Shown: positions 6,068-15,500 of the stretch, piece by piece | Position numbering within the stretch: position 1 is the first letter of the stretch | How the letters are laid out: the number at the start of each line of letters is the position of its first letter | Assembly (NCBI GenBank): GCA_017409455.1 | Contig: JAFQSS010000032.1 | Coordinates: 1 to 38,540, forward strand | DNA length: 38,540 nucleotides | Direction: 5' to 3' | From: Clostridia bacterium | GTDB taxonomy: Bacteria > Bacillota > Clostridia > TANB77 > CAG-508 | Position numbers and translations under genes: made by a program | Notes under the pieces: model-generated | Databases searched by the model: none | Told to the model about the DNA's origin: nothing | What the model saw: only the letters and a program-made list of their open reading frames with translations

Positions 6068-8019
6068 TCTTTCACCTTTCTGTTTCTTTTTAATGCTGCT
6101 AATATTAATGCTCCCACAATTGAACCAACAGCAATTGAAACTATATACATTAAGGCATTTCCCACAATTCCTATTACAAATATTCCTCCATGCGGTGCCA
6201 TTAGCGTACAGTTAAATAACATAGATAAGCCTCCAGCTATTGCTGAACCTATTATGCATGCTGGCAATACACGTAATGGATCACTAGATGCAAATGGAAT
6301 TGCTCCTTCAGATATAAACGAAAGCCCTAATACATAATTTAGAAGTGCTGAACTTCTGTCTTTTTGATCTAGCTTTTTAGGGAATATTGTCGCAAGTATA
6401 GCTATAACAAGAGGTGCTACCATTCCTCCAGCCATTACTGCTGCCATTATGTGATAATGACCTTCTGCAAGCATTCCTGTTCCAAAAGTATATGCAGCTT
6501 TATTTACAGGTCCACCTAAGTCTACTGACATCATTCCACCTAATATTACCCCTAATATTACTTTATTTATATTTCCCATGTTATTTAAGAAGTTATTAAG
6601 TCCTGTATTTATCATTCCTATAAACGGATTTATTAGCATTACAGCTAATCCTGTTAATAGTACGCCAAACACCGGATATAATAAAATTGTTTTTATTCCT
6701 TCTAAGCTTTTTGGTAATATCTCAAATATTCTCTTTAATAAAATTATTATATATCCTGCTATAAAACCTGCTAAAAGAGCACCTAAAAATCCTGAACTTA
6801 CTGTTGTAACATTTGGATCTTGTATACTTTGTATAGTTACACCAGATAAAGCTACTGCTCCTCCTACGAATCCTGCTGCTAAGCCTGGTCTATCTGCAAT
6901 ACTTAAAGCAATGTATCCTGCCAAAATTGTAAGCATAAAACTAAAAGCTGAATTTCCTATTGTATTGAAAAAAGCTGCTAATGGAGTATTACTACCAAAT
7001 CCTGATGGATTTATTTCATAATTATCCAGCAAAAATGATATAGCAATTAATATTCCTCCACCTACTACAAATGGTAACATGTGTGTTACACCACTCATTA
7101 AATGTCTATAAATATTACGCCCTACACCAACTTTTTCTTCTTGAAAAAAATCTGCATTTTTGTCTGAATGATAAATCGGTGCATCATCTGATAATGCTTT
7201 TTCTATTAATTCTTTTGGTTTATGGATTCCATCTGCTACTCTTGTTTTTATTAATTTCTTTCCATTAAATCTTGATAGATCTACATTTGTATCTGCTGTT
7301 ACAATTATAGCTTTTGCATTCTCTATTTCTTCATTAGTTAAACGATTTTTCACACCTGATTGTCCTTGTGTTTCTACTTTTATTTTATGATTTGTCTCTT
7401 CTCCCGCTTTCTCTAATGCTTCTGCAGCCATATAAGTATGTGCAATTCCAGTTGGACAAGCAGTTATACAAAGTATCTCATATTCTCCTGTTTTTGTATT
7501 TTTAAGCTCATTTTGTGCTGTATCTGCCATTATACCATCTACTTTTTTCTCTTCTCCATATTTTGCGTTTTCAGCTTCATCTATATAATTTAAAAATTCT
7601 TTCGGACTTTTCGCTCTTCTTAACTTTTCTCTAAAATTGTCATCCATTAATAATGCTGATAATCTACTTAAAACTTCTAAATGTATATTATCTTTAGTTT
7701 CAGGTGCCGCAATTAAAAACATTAAATTTACTTTTTTATTATCTAGAGATTCAAAATCAACACCATTTGGAATTACCATTGCTGCTAAAGTTGCTTTTTT
7801 TACTTTACTCGATTTTCCGTGTGGTATTGCTATTCCTTCTCCAATTCCAGTTGTTCCTTGTTCTTCTCTTTTAAAAACAATTTCCTTATACTCGTCTTTA
7901 TTTGTTATATTTCCTGTTTGATTTATCAAATTAATAATTTGATTTAACGCCTCTTTTTTACTACTAGCGGCTGCATTTAACCTTATAGATTTTTCTTCTA
8001 ACAAATCGGTTATTTTCAT
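6064..8019 (-). CDS. fruA: PTS fructose-specific enzyme IIABC
   Basis: This 651-aa fusion carries the three sugar-specific modules in one chain. The N-terminal IIA domain (about 1-150) has active H67 in GIAIPHGKS. The IIB domain (about 180-285) has phosphocysteine C188 in ACPTGIAHTYMAAEA, the fructose-family signature. The IIC domain (about 300-645) has about nine hydrophobic segments and a GGPVNKAAY motif. It imports fructose and releases fructose-1-phosphate, the substrate of FruK encoded just upstream. fruA begins two bases after the fruK stop and overlaps ptsH by four bases. The module order A-B-C matches the usual Firmicute FruA, and no domain is missing. Confidence 0.96.
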   Translation of the reverse strand: MKITDLLEEKSIRLNAAASSKKEALNQIINLINQTGNITNKDEYKEIVFKREEQGTTGIGEGIAIPHGKSSKVKKATLAAMVIPNGVDFESLDNKKVNLMFLIAAPETKDNIHLEVLSRLSALLMDDNFREKLRRAKSPKEFLNYIDEAENAKYGEEKKVDGIMADTAQNELKNTKTGEYEILCITACPTGIAHTYMAAEALEKAGEETNHKIKVETQGQSGVKNRLTNEEIENAKAIIVTADTNVDLSRFNGKKLIKTRVADGIHKPKELIEKALSDDAPIYHSDKNADFFQEEKVGVGRNIYRHLMSGVTHMLPFVVGGGILIAISFLLDNYEINPSGFGSNTPLAAFFNTIGNSAFSFMLTILAGYIALSIADRPGLAAGFVGGAVALSGVTIQSIQDPNVTTVSSGFLGALLAGFIAGYIIILLKRIFEILPKSLEGIKTILLYPVFGVLLTGLAVMLINPFIGMINTGLNNFLNNMGNINKVILGVILGGMMSVDLGGPVNKAAYTFGTGMLAEGHYHIMAAVMAGGMVAPLVIAILATIFPKKLDQKDRSSALLNYVLGLSFISEGAIPFASSDPLRVLPACIIGSAIAGGLSMLFNCTLMAPHGGIFVIGIVGNALMYIVSIAVGSIVGALILAALKRNRKVKE

Positions 8020-8021
8020 TG

Positions 8022-8954
8022 TTAAACTCCTTTCTCTATTTTAGATAATTGAAATAATATTTCTTCCTTAGTAGCTAAGTTTTTTGAAAAAGCACTTGCA
8101 CTCCCTGCTGCAATTCCCATTTTTAATGCTTTTTCATAATCTTTATATGTTATAAATCCTGCCAAAAAACCTGCAACCATTGAATCACCCGATCCAACCG
8201 AATTTTCTACTTTTCCCTTCGGAGCTTCCGAATACAATATCTTTTTATCTTGTGTGATTAATATAGCTCCATCTTTGTCCATTGAAATTAATACATTTTC
8301 AGCACCCATTTCTTGCAATTTTTTAGCATATATTACAATTTCTTCATTTGTTTTAATTTCTTTTCCAAAAATTTCTTCTAATTCTTCCTTATTTGGTTTT
8401 ATTAAAAATGGATTATGTTTCAAAACATTTACCAAAAGCTTTCCAGTTGCATCAGCAACAATTTTGGCACCTTTTTCTTTTACTTTAATACATATTTTTT
8501 CATATATATCCTCTTTCATATTTCTAGATACACTTCCTGCCAAAACAATAAAATCTTCTTTTTTTATATTTTCTATTTTATTCATAAATTGATTAACTTC
8601 ATCTTCTGATATTTTAGGGCCATCTCCATTTATAGCCGTTTCTTCCGAAATAACTCCATCTATATTTAATAGTAATTTTACATTTATTCTCGAAAATTTA
8701 TCTGGTATATAAACAAAATCTGACTTTATGCCAAACTCTTCTACTTTGCCTTGTATCTCTTTTCCTGTAAATCCTGCTATAAAACCAAGTGCAATACTTT
8801 CAAATCCCAGATTTTTTAATACAACTGATACATTTATCCCTTTTCCTCCAGCTAATATTTTTTCTGATATTGCTCTATTTATTTCATTCATTTTTAAATC
8901 TTTTACTCCTGCAATATAATCTATTGCCGGATTAAAGGTTACTGTATAAATCAT
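8022..8954 (-). CDS. fruK: 1-phosphofructokinase
   Basis: This 310-aa PfkB-family kinase phosphorylates fructose-1-phosphate to fructose-1,6-bisphosphate. Visible signatures are TFNPAIDY near the N-terminus, the GGKGINVS sugar-binding loop, and the C-terminal catalytic segment GSGDSMVAGFLAG with its conserved Asp. Length is normal. The ATG follows TTAGGAGGAAAA. It is the first gene of the operon fruK-fruA-ptsH-ptsI. No DeoR-type fruR is present next to it, unlike many fru operons. The only sequence upstream is the strong hairpin at 8971-9020, and I see no clear sigma-A promoter between that hairpin and the start. Readthrough or attenuation at the hairpin is therefore possible. Confidence 0.95.
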   Translation of the reverse strand: MIYTVTFNPAIDYIAGVKDLKMNEINRAISEKILAGGKGINVSVVLKNLGFESIALGFIAGFTGKEIQGKVEEFGIKSDFVYIPDKFSRINVKLLLNIDGVISEETAINGDGPKISEDEVNQFMNKIENIKKEDFIVLAGSVSRNMKEDIYEKICIKVKEKGAKIVADATGKLLVNVLKHNPFLIKPNKEELEEIFGKEIKTNEEIVIYAKKLQEMGAENVLISMDKDGAILITQDKKILYSEAPKGKVENSVGSGDSMVAGFLAGFITYKDYEKALKMGIAAGSASAFSKNLATKEEILFQLSKIEKGV

Positions 8955-8970
8955 TTTTCCTCCTAAACTA

Positions 8971-9020
8971 AAAAAACGTAATAGAAATAATTTACTTTCA
9001 TTATTTCCATTACGTTTTTT
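8971..9020 (-). terminator. Strong hairpin terminator upstream of fruK
   Basis: Two 20-base arms (8971-8990 and 9001-9020) pair with one mismatch around a ten-base loop and end in a T-run on either strand. It lies three bases after the stop of the CNNM/CBS gene. Since fruK follows closely, it could also act as an attenuator. Confidence 0.8.
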
Positions 9021-9022
9021 TA

Positions 9023-10324
9023 TTATTCATTATTATTTTCATTTTTGCAAACTTTTACTTTTATAATTCTTTTATCTTCATATTCTTCTATTTTAAAAGT
9101 TAATTCAGGTGTTTCTATTATTGGATTTTCTTCTTCTGATGGAATTCTTCCTAGTTCCTCTTGTAAATATCCTGATAAAGTATCATAATATCCCTCAGGT
9201 ATATTCGATTCTAATAATTTGTTTACATCATAAATCGGCATACTTCCTGATATTATATATGTTTTATCATCTATTTTCTCATATTCTTGTTCAATTTCAT
9301 CATATTCATCGAAAATATCTCCAACTATTTCTTCTACTATATCCTCCATTGTAACAAGTCCAGCTGTGCCACCATATTCGTCAACGATAACTGCAATATG
9401 TTTTTTATTTCTTTGTAATTCTTTAAATAGTTCATTTATGAGTTTATTTTGTGATACAAAATATGCTTCTTTCATTATATTTTTAATTTTAAATGTTTTC
9501 TTATTTATATGTTTTAATATATCTTTAACATATAAAACACCTTTTATTTCATCTATTGTTTCATCATATACCGGTATTCTACTATGTTTACAGTCATCTT
9601 TGATTATTTCTTCTAGTAATTCACCTGCACTCATATTAATGTCTACAGCAAAGATGTCTGTTCTATGTGTCATTATTTCTGATACTGTTATATCATTAAA
9701 ATCAAACACATTATTTATTAATTCTTTTTCTTCTTCATCTATTGTACCATTTTCTTCGCCTTGGTCTACCATCATTTTAATTTCTTCTTCTGTTACGACT
9801 TCTTCTTCATTTTCTCCAACTCCAAATAATTTTGAAATGGCATTTGTTGTAGCTGTAAGTAATTTTACGAATGGTGATGTAATTGTTGCAATTCCTTTTA
9901 TTATCCCTACTGATGCAAATGCTATTTTTTCATAATGTTTCATTGCTAATCTTTTTGGTACTAGTTCTCCAAATATTATTGTTATAAATGATAATATAAT
10001 TGTTATTAATATTATTGATATACTTTTCCATACTCCTATTCCTATTGGTGCTAATTCATTTAGTACTGGTGCTAACATATCTGCAAATGTGTCTGATGCA
10101 AAGGCACTTGATAAAAATCCAGCTAGTGTTATTCCTATTTGAATTGTTGATAAAAATTTACTTGGTGTTTCTAACATCTTTGCTATTTGTTTAGCTTTTT
10201 TGTTACCTTCTCTAGCCTGTTTTTCTATTTTATTATCATTTAAAGATATAAATGCAATTTCACTTGCTGCGAAAAAAGCATTTATCCCTGTTAGTATTAA
10301 TAATACTAATATTGGTATTAACAT
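9023..10324 (-). CDS. CNNM/CBS/CorC_HlyC membrane protein
   Basis: This 433-aa protein has the layout of the hemolysin-C/CorC-like family. The N-terminal DUF21 (CNNM) transmembrane region, about residues 1-140, has four hydrophobic segments and the conserved AASEIAFISLN and FGELVPKRLA motifs. A pair of CBS domains follows (about 205-330), including VIVDEYGGTAGLVTMEDIVEEIVGD (positions about 314-338). The C-terminal CorC_HlyC domain begins near 345. Relatives are proposed Mg2+ or Co2+ transporters or homeostasis factors, and the true substrate is often unknown. It is the last gene of a three-gene operon, 14 bp after the GGDEF gene. Confidence 0.9.
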   Translation of the reverse strand: MLIPILVLLILTGINAFFAASEIAFISLNDNKIEKQAREGNKKAKQIAKMLETPSKFLSTIQIGITLAGFLSSAFASDTFADMLAPVLNELAPIGIGVWKSISIILITIILSFITIIFGELVPKRLAMKHYEKIAFASVGIIKGIATITSPFVKLLTATTNAISKLFGVGENEEEVVTEEEIKMMVDQGEENGTIDEEEKELINNVFDFNDITVSEIMTHRTDIFAVDINMSAGELLEEIIKDDCKHSRIPVYDETIDEIKGVLYVKDILKHINKKTFKIKNIMKEAYFVSQNKLINELFKELQRNKKHIAVIVDEYGGTAGLVTMEDIVEEIVGDIFDEYDEIEQEYEKIDDKTYIISGSMPIYDVNKLLESNIPEGYYDTLSGYLQEELGRIPSEEENPIIETPELTFKIEEYEDKRIIKVKVCKNENNNE

Positions 10325-10338
10325 TTACATTCTCCTTT

Positions 10339-11265
10339 TTATAATTGTCTTCTATCTATTGCATAACTACTTCCTTGTATACTTTTTGCAAGATGTTTAA
10401 CTTGTGCTCCTATTTCACCTATTTCTAATATATTTGAAAATCTTCCTTTTTCTGCTATTACTACTCCTATTGATATAGAAGTCAAAGCAAATTGTTCAAT
10501 TATTCCTTTTCTATTTGCAACTTCTATATATCCTCTTTCTATATCATCATCTGTGAAAAATTTTTTCACATCTTTGTCGAATGTTGCTATAATTGATTGG
10601 CATACTTTATCAACTTCTATTGATGGCACTATTGCAATAAAATCATCTCCACCTATATGCCCAACAAATGAATTTTCCAAAAACTCTTCATGTATACATT
10701 TTAATGTTGTTTTAGCTGTAAACTCAATTATTTCATCACCTTTTAAAAATCCATATACATCATTATATGCTTTAAAATTATCTAAATCTAGATATAATAC
10801 AGAAAACTCTCCTTTGTTTGCTATTCTCTTTTTTAATTCTGCATGTATCTGAACATTTCCTGGCAATCCAGTTAATGCACTTATTCTTCTGTTTATGTTT
10901 AGTAATCTATTCAGATTTTTTATTGTGTAATATAAATAATCTGTATCTACTGGTTTTTTAATGTAGTATTCTACTGATTCTTCTAATACATCTAATCTAT
11001 GTTTTCTATCTGAATTTGAAGATACGACTATTATTGGTGTTATTTTATTATCTTCATCAGTTCTAATTTTTTTACATACTTCAACTACATCCCTATCTAT
11101 AGCATCTTCATTTATTATAATTAAAAATGGTATATTTTTTAATGCTACATCTATTTCTTCTGTTTTTACACCTATAAATTTAAATTCTTTATCATCCTTA
11201 AATAATTCTTTAAATATTGGTAATGATGATTCATCATCATCTATTATATATATCTCTTGTGTCAT
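10339..11265 (-). CDS. Receiver-GGDEF protein with degenerate receiver
   Basis: This 308-aa cytoplasmic protein has an N-terminal receiver-like domain (1-110) and a C-terminal GGDEF domain (about 130-305). The acidic cluster D9-D10-D11 and K104-P105 of the receiver are present. However, the position at the end of strand 3 that normally holds the phosphorylated Asp is N52, in LIIINED. Phosphorylation at the usual site is therefore unlikely, though D54 is near. The catalytic motif is GGDDF (205-209), which keeps acidic residues and may still make c-di-GMP. The usual RxxD inhibitory site upstream of it is absent. It sits between the Ig-like membrane protein and the CNNM/CBS protein, with gaps of 10 and 14 bp. 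Confidence 0.88.
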   Translation of the reverse strand: MTQEIYIIDDDESSLPIFKELFKDDKEFKFIGVKTEEIDVALKNIPFLIIINEDAIDRDVVEVCKKIRTDEDNKITPIIVVSSNSDRKHRLDVLEESVEYYIKKPVDTDYLYYTIKNLNRLLNINRRISALTGLPGNVQIHAELKKRIANKGEFSVLYLDLDNFKAYNDVYGFLKGDEIIEFTAKTTLKCIHEEFLENSFVGHIGGDDFIAIVPSIEVDKVCQSIIATFDKDVKKFFTDDDIERGYIEVANRKGIIEQFALTSISIGVVIAEKGRFSNILEIGEIGAQVKHLAKSIQGSSYAIDRRQL

Positions 11266-11275
11266 ATTTTTTCTC

Positions 11276-12217
11276 CTATTTATTTGTAAATCTTACACCT
11301 TTTATTTTTTGTAATCCATTTATATTTGTTACTGTTACAAGTATAGTATTTTGTTCTCCTTCTGTCATTATAACTTCATAGTGATATGTTGCTTCATTTA
11401 CCTCTATGACTTGACTTTCTCCCCCGTTGTGTACTATTGTCAATGTTTCAATTTTTTCATCATCTTCTGCATCTATAACAAATGTTGCTTTTCCATTTAC
11501 TAATTTTGATTGTATGTTTAATGTTGGTTCTGTATCTCCTACTACTTTTTGCTCTTTTATCGCTTTTACTCCCATTACAGATACTACTTCAATTTTTAGA
11601 AGATGCTCTCCTCTTGGGGCATTGATTATTCCTTCATATTGTTTTTCTCCAACCTCTACTTTTTGTGGTTCTTCCTCATCCCACCTATATTGAATATACT
11701 CTATTTCATCTTCATTTGTTGCTATTACTTTAACTCCATTTGCAACTGCTTCTAATGTTATTTCTGGAATATTTCCAGCTACAAATGTTTTTTCTAAACT
11801 TTTTGTCTTTCCATTCTCTTCTGTTATAGAAACCTTTAAAGTATTTTCTCCTCCAATTAAATCGATAACTGTACTTACTCTTTTTTCATTGTTTCCTTTT
11901 ATTACCATTTCTTCTTCATCATTCCATTGATAAGTAAGTGTAGTTATGCCTCTAATATGTGTAGCGGTTATTTCTATTGTGTTGTTTTCGTCATCTCTTT
12001 CTATTTGCACTTCTGGTTGTATACTTGCTTCTACTGTTTCATTTATTTTTTGTTTTGAATATATACTTCCTGCTATTATGCATATTCCTAATATTATTAT
12101 ACTTATTGCGAAAAATAGTATTATTCCATTTATTGGTAAAACTTTTTTTTGTTTTTGGACTTTTTCAGTTACTTTTACAGTTACTTGTTCATCGCCTGTA
12201 ACTAATATCTGATTCAC
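11276..12217 (-). CDS. Membrane-anchored Ig-like repeat protein
   Basis: This 313-aa product has a short basic cytoplasmic segment, one transmembrane helix (about 28-52), then three beta-rich Ig-like repeats on the outer side. Each repeat has a YxW or IVHN strand, an acidic turn, and a segment such as GGENTLKVSITEENGK, GEHLLKIEVVSVMG or GEQNTILVTVTNINGL. No specific family is recognised. The start is GTG at 12217, placed after GAGGTGATTTT. A sigma-A-like promoter lies at 12251-12279. It heads an operon with the GGDEF and CNNM/CBS genes. A role in sensing or in holding an envelope complex is only a guess. Confidence 0.75.
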   Translation of the reverse strand: MNQILVTGDEQVTVKVTEKVQKQKKVLPINGIILFFAISIIILGICIIAGSIYSKQKINETVEASIQPEVQIERDDENNTIEITATHIRGITTLTYQWNDEEEMVIKGNNEKRVSTVIDLIGGENTLKVSITEENGKTKSLEKTFVAGNIPEITLEAVANGVKVIATNEDEIEYIQYRWDEEEPQKVEVGEKQYEGIINAPRGEHLLKIEVVSVMGVKAIKEQKVVGDTEPTLNIQSKLVNGKATFVIDAEDDEKIETLTIVHNGGESQVIEVNEATYHYEVIMTEGEQNTILVTVTNINGLQKIKGVRFTNK

Positions 12218-12250
12218 AAAATCACCTCATCGTTATTATTATTCTTTTCG

Positions 12251-12279
12251 ATTATATCATAAGCAATTTTAGTTGTAAA
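12251..12279 (-). promoter_or_regulatory. Promoter of the Ig-like/GGDEF/CNNM operon
   Basis: On the minus strand TTTACA (12274-12279) and TATAAT (12251-12256) are separated by 17 bp, with TG two bases upstream of the -10. It lies 34 bp before the GTG start and next to the foldback element. Confidence 0.75.
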
Positions 12280-12317
12280 TATTTTTAAAAAGGTTTTCTC
12301 ATTTATTTAATCTGCTC

Positions 12318-12534
12318 ATTTACGGCATCAGTACCGCCCCGGGCATTTATATATTTTTCATAAATTCCTCGGCTACCCTACATAACGTTAACAAACTCTA
12401 AAACAAAAGTCACAACTATACCCGAAGACAGGACCCTTTATGACTTTTGTTTCAGACTTTGTAACACTATTACGGTCGCATTCGTCACTTATTCAAAATA
12501 TATAAATGCCCGGGGCGGTACTGATGCCGTAAAT
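12318..12534. mobile_element. 217-bp foldback (MITE-like) element
   Basis: Perfect 40-bp terminal inverted repeats lie at 12318-12357 and 12495-12534, with a GCCCCGGGC-containing core that is unusually GC-rich here. A second concentric inverted repeat lies inside (12391-12412 and 12441-12462, 20 of 22 matching) around a 28-base loop. No reading frame for a transposase is present. The whole element can fold into one long hairpin. Its size, terminal repeats and lack of coding match a non-autonomous element, but I see no certain target-site duplication. Confidence 0.7.
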
Positions 12535-12552
12535 AGGCAAAATAACATAAGA

Positions 12553-12576
12553 AAACCGGTTCTAAAGAACCGGTTT
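12553..12576 (-). terminator. Terminator of the surface-protein gene
   Basis: AAACCGGTTC pairs with GAACCGGTTT around a four-base loop, nine bases after the stop of the surface-protein gene. Confidence 0.75.
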
Positions 12577-12584
12577 AAACTTTA

Positions 12585-15500
12585 TTATAATACAAATTTC
12601 TTAATTAGTATAACTCCAACTAAAATAACTGTTAATAATCCTAGTGTTAACATGAAATATGTTTTTATAGCACCTGTTGAAATAGCTAATATTACTTTTG
12701 CTATATCAATATCATCTTCTCCATCTTGTTTATTATCAGGTGTAGAATCCCTATCTGGTACATCATATTCATTTTTATCTTCAGATATTTCAGCTGTATT
12801 TGTTTTTAGTGCTAAATTATCGCTACTATTTATCCATGTAAATATTACTTCTACTGTTGCACTTTCTCCTGGTTGTAATAATGTTCCTTCTAATTGTCTT
12901 GTAGATATTACATTATTTCCTTCATCTTCCCATTCTGGATTATCTGTTGGGTCAAATTTTAATCCTTCTGGTACATAATCTGTAATTTCTGTTGCATAAC
13001 CCGCAATATCGCCTTCGTTTGTTATAGTAATTCCATATCCGAATTTTACAATAACATTATTAAGTTTCTTTTTGTGTAATTCTACTTTTACAACTGGTTC
13101 TGGATCTTCATGTCCATTATATCCTGTTTCTGTTATTGTCTCTTTTCCGTCTTCTATCATAATTACTTTAGATACAAATTTTAGTAATGATAAATCAAAA
13201 TATTGTACTCTTATATTTTCTATATCTTGATCATCTTCTCCTTCATTCCATGCTTCTGTATCTGAATCATTGTCATTTACTGCATTTCCATTTTCATCTG
13301 TATCTTCTGAAATTTGTGCATAATTTGTTATAATGTATTGATTTGAATTTGGATCTTTTACCTTAAAAGCTATTTTTATATCTTTATAATCTAATGTTGT
13401 TCCATCAAATGCATTTATCAAATTATTTTCCCCATTTTCTTTTGATAAATATGTTGTTTTTACTTTTACTGCATCTGAAATATTCTCGGCTTCATTTCCA
13501 TTTTCATCATACATTTTCCACATATATTCTACATTTGTTGAATCTTGTGGTAAAAATTCTAAATATTCTGGAATATCATCTGTAATTTCACTTGCATATC
13601 CAGCCAATTCACCTTCGTTGAAAATTCTTAATGTATATATTACAACATCTCCCACATGTACTATTAAAGGTTCTTTTGTATGTTCATAAGATATTTCCCT
13701 ATTTTCGATTTTCACTTGTGGTACTCTTGTTGTTACATCAGATTCTTGTACTTTTGTTATGAATTTTCTTAATGCTAAGTCAAATTCTTTTACATATATT
13801 TTTTCAAAATCATCATCATCTTCGTTTCCTGGTACATAAGTTTTATCTAACTCGTTATCCTTGTATGATGGTAAGTTTTCATCACTTGGCAAGTAATTTT
13901 TGCTTACTATATTGTCTGATGTTGAATCAACATCTTTTTCTACTGTACCACCATTATATGTGTATTCTGATATTTCAGCTATATTAGTTTGATTTTGTTG
14001 TAATGGTACATCACCTGAAACTATACATTCTATTTTTAACTCTGCATAATCTAATTTTGTTCCATTAAATGCTTTTAATTTTGAATCTGCTAAATATCTT
14101 GTTGTAGCAACTCTTCTATTTTCTGAAATTTGCCATCCATATTGTTTATTGATTTCGCTATTTTCCACATATTTTAAATAAGGTGGTAAATAGTCTTTTA
14201 CTTCACTTGCAAATCCGTCAATGTCTCCTTCGTTATATACTCTTATTGTATATATCACTTTATTTCCAACTTGCACTGCTACTGGTTGTTTTGGATGTAT
14301 ATATGTTGCAGTTGAACTAATTCCATTAATCAGATTTGATACGTCTACATTTGGTTCTCTTGTATAGCTTCCAGCATTATCTTTTAATTCTTTTCCCTCT
14401 ACTGCTGTAATAAATTTTCTTAAGCTCAAGTCAAAACATTGTACTTTTACTCTTTCAATATCTTGATCATCTTCTTTATCAATCCATTGGTCTGTTGTAG
14501 AATCTATATCATCTATAGGTTTTCCGTTCTCATCAGTATCATCTGATATTTGTGCATAATTTACTAATACTCTATCTGATGTAGCATTTTCCACAACTTG
14601 GCATAAAACTTGAGCATCTATGTAATCTGGATTTTCATTACTTATTACATTTTCTTTACTTAAAGCTTTTAATAAGTTTGCTTGATAATTTGCATCGCCT
14701 TCTTCAGCATCTGTTTCAGCACCATTTCCTTTTGCATACCATGTTGTTGTTAATACTTGCCTTCCGTCTGAATCTAATCCTTCTAATTTCCATATACCAT
14801 TATATTTTACATTTTCTTCTACAAAATCTAATCCTACTGGTAATGTATCTTTAATTTTGCTTGCATAACCACTGATTTCTCCTTCATTATATACTCTTAT
14901 TGTATATAATACATAATCTCCTGGTTCTACAAGTAATGCAACTTTATCATCTTGCTCATAAGTTATTTTTCCTGTTTGTAGATCTATTGCTGTTACTACT
15001 GGTGCTCTTGAATATGTTCCATCTATACTTCCTGTATCTGTTACATATTCTCCATCTTCTATTGTTTGATCTTTACTTACTGCTGCTATGTGTTTAAATA
15101 GTGCCAAATCAAAGTTCTTAGGTACTGCTTTTATTACTAATTTTTCAAAGTCATCATCATCTTGTTCACCTTTATAATGATAAGAACTATCTTCTAAAAC
15201 TTCTTTATTTTCACTATTGCCTTTATAATTTTCCATATTATCTTTATTTACATTTGGTGATAATTGTGGTTGTGAATCTCTATCTAATGTTCCTTCAGAT
15301 GATACCTCTTTTTGTGCTTCTGAATCATATGCTTCTTCTATCCAAGCCACATTTGTTAATATTATATCGTTTTTAGTATGTGGTTCTTGTTTAACTATAC
15401 ATTGTATTTCTATTGTTTCATAATCTAATCCATTTTCTGTTGTGTACGAATTTAAACTTACTGCATTTTCTTTATCTACGATTGTTAGTGTTATTTGATT

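Noticed and set aside
6578-7021. 147-codon plus-strand frame opposite fruA
   Set aside because: Antisense of the enzyme IIC domain; no independent support.
9366-9935. 189-codon plus-strand frame opposite the CNNM/CBS gene
   Set aside because: It is an antisense shadow of a clearly recognised gene, with no binding site.
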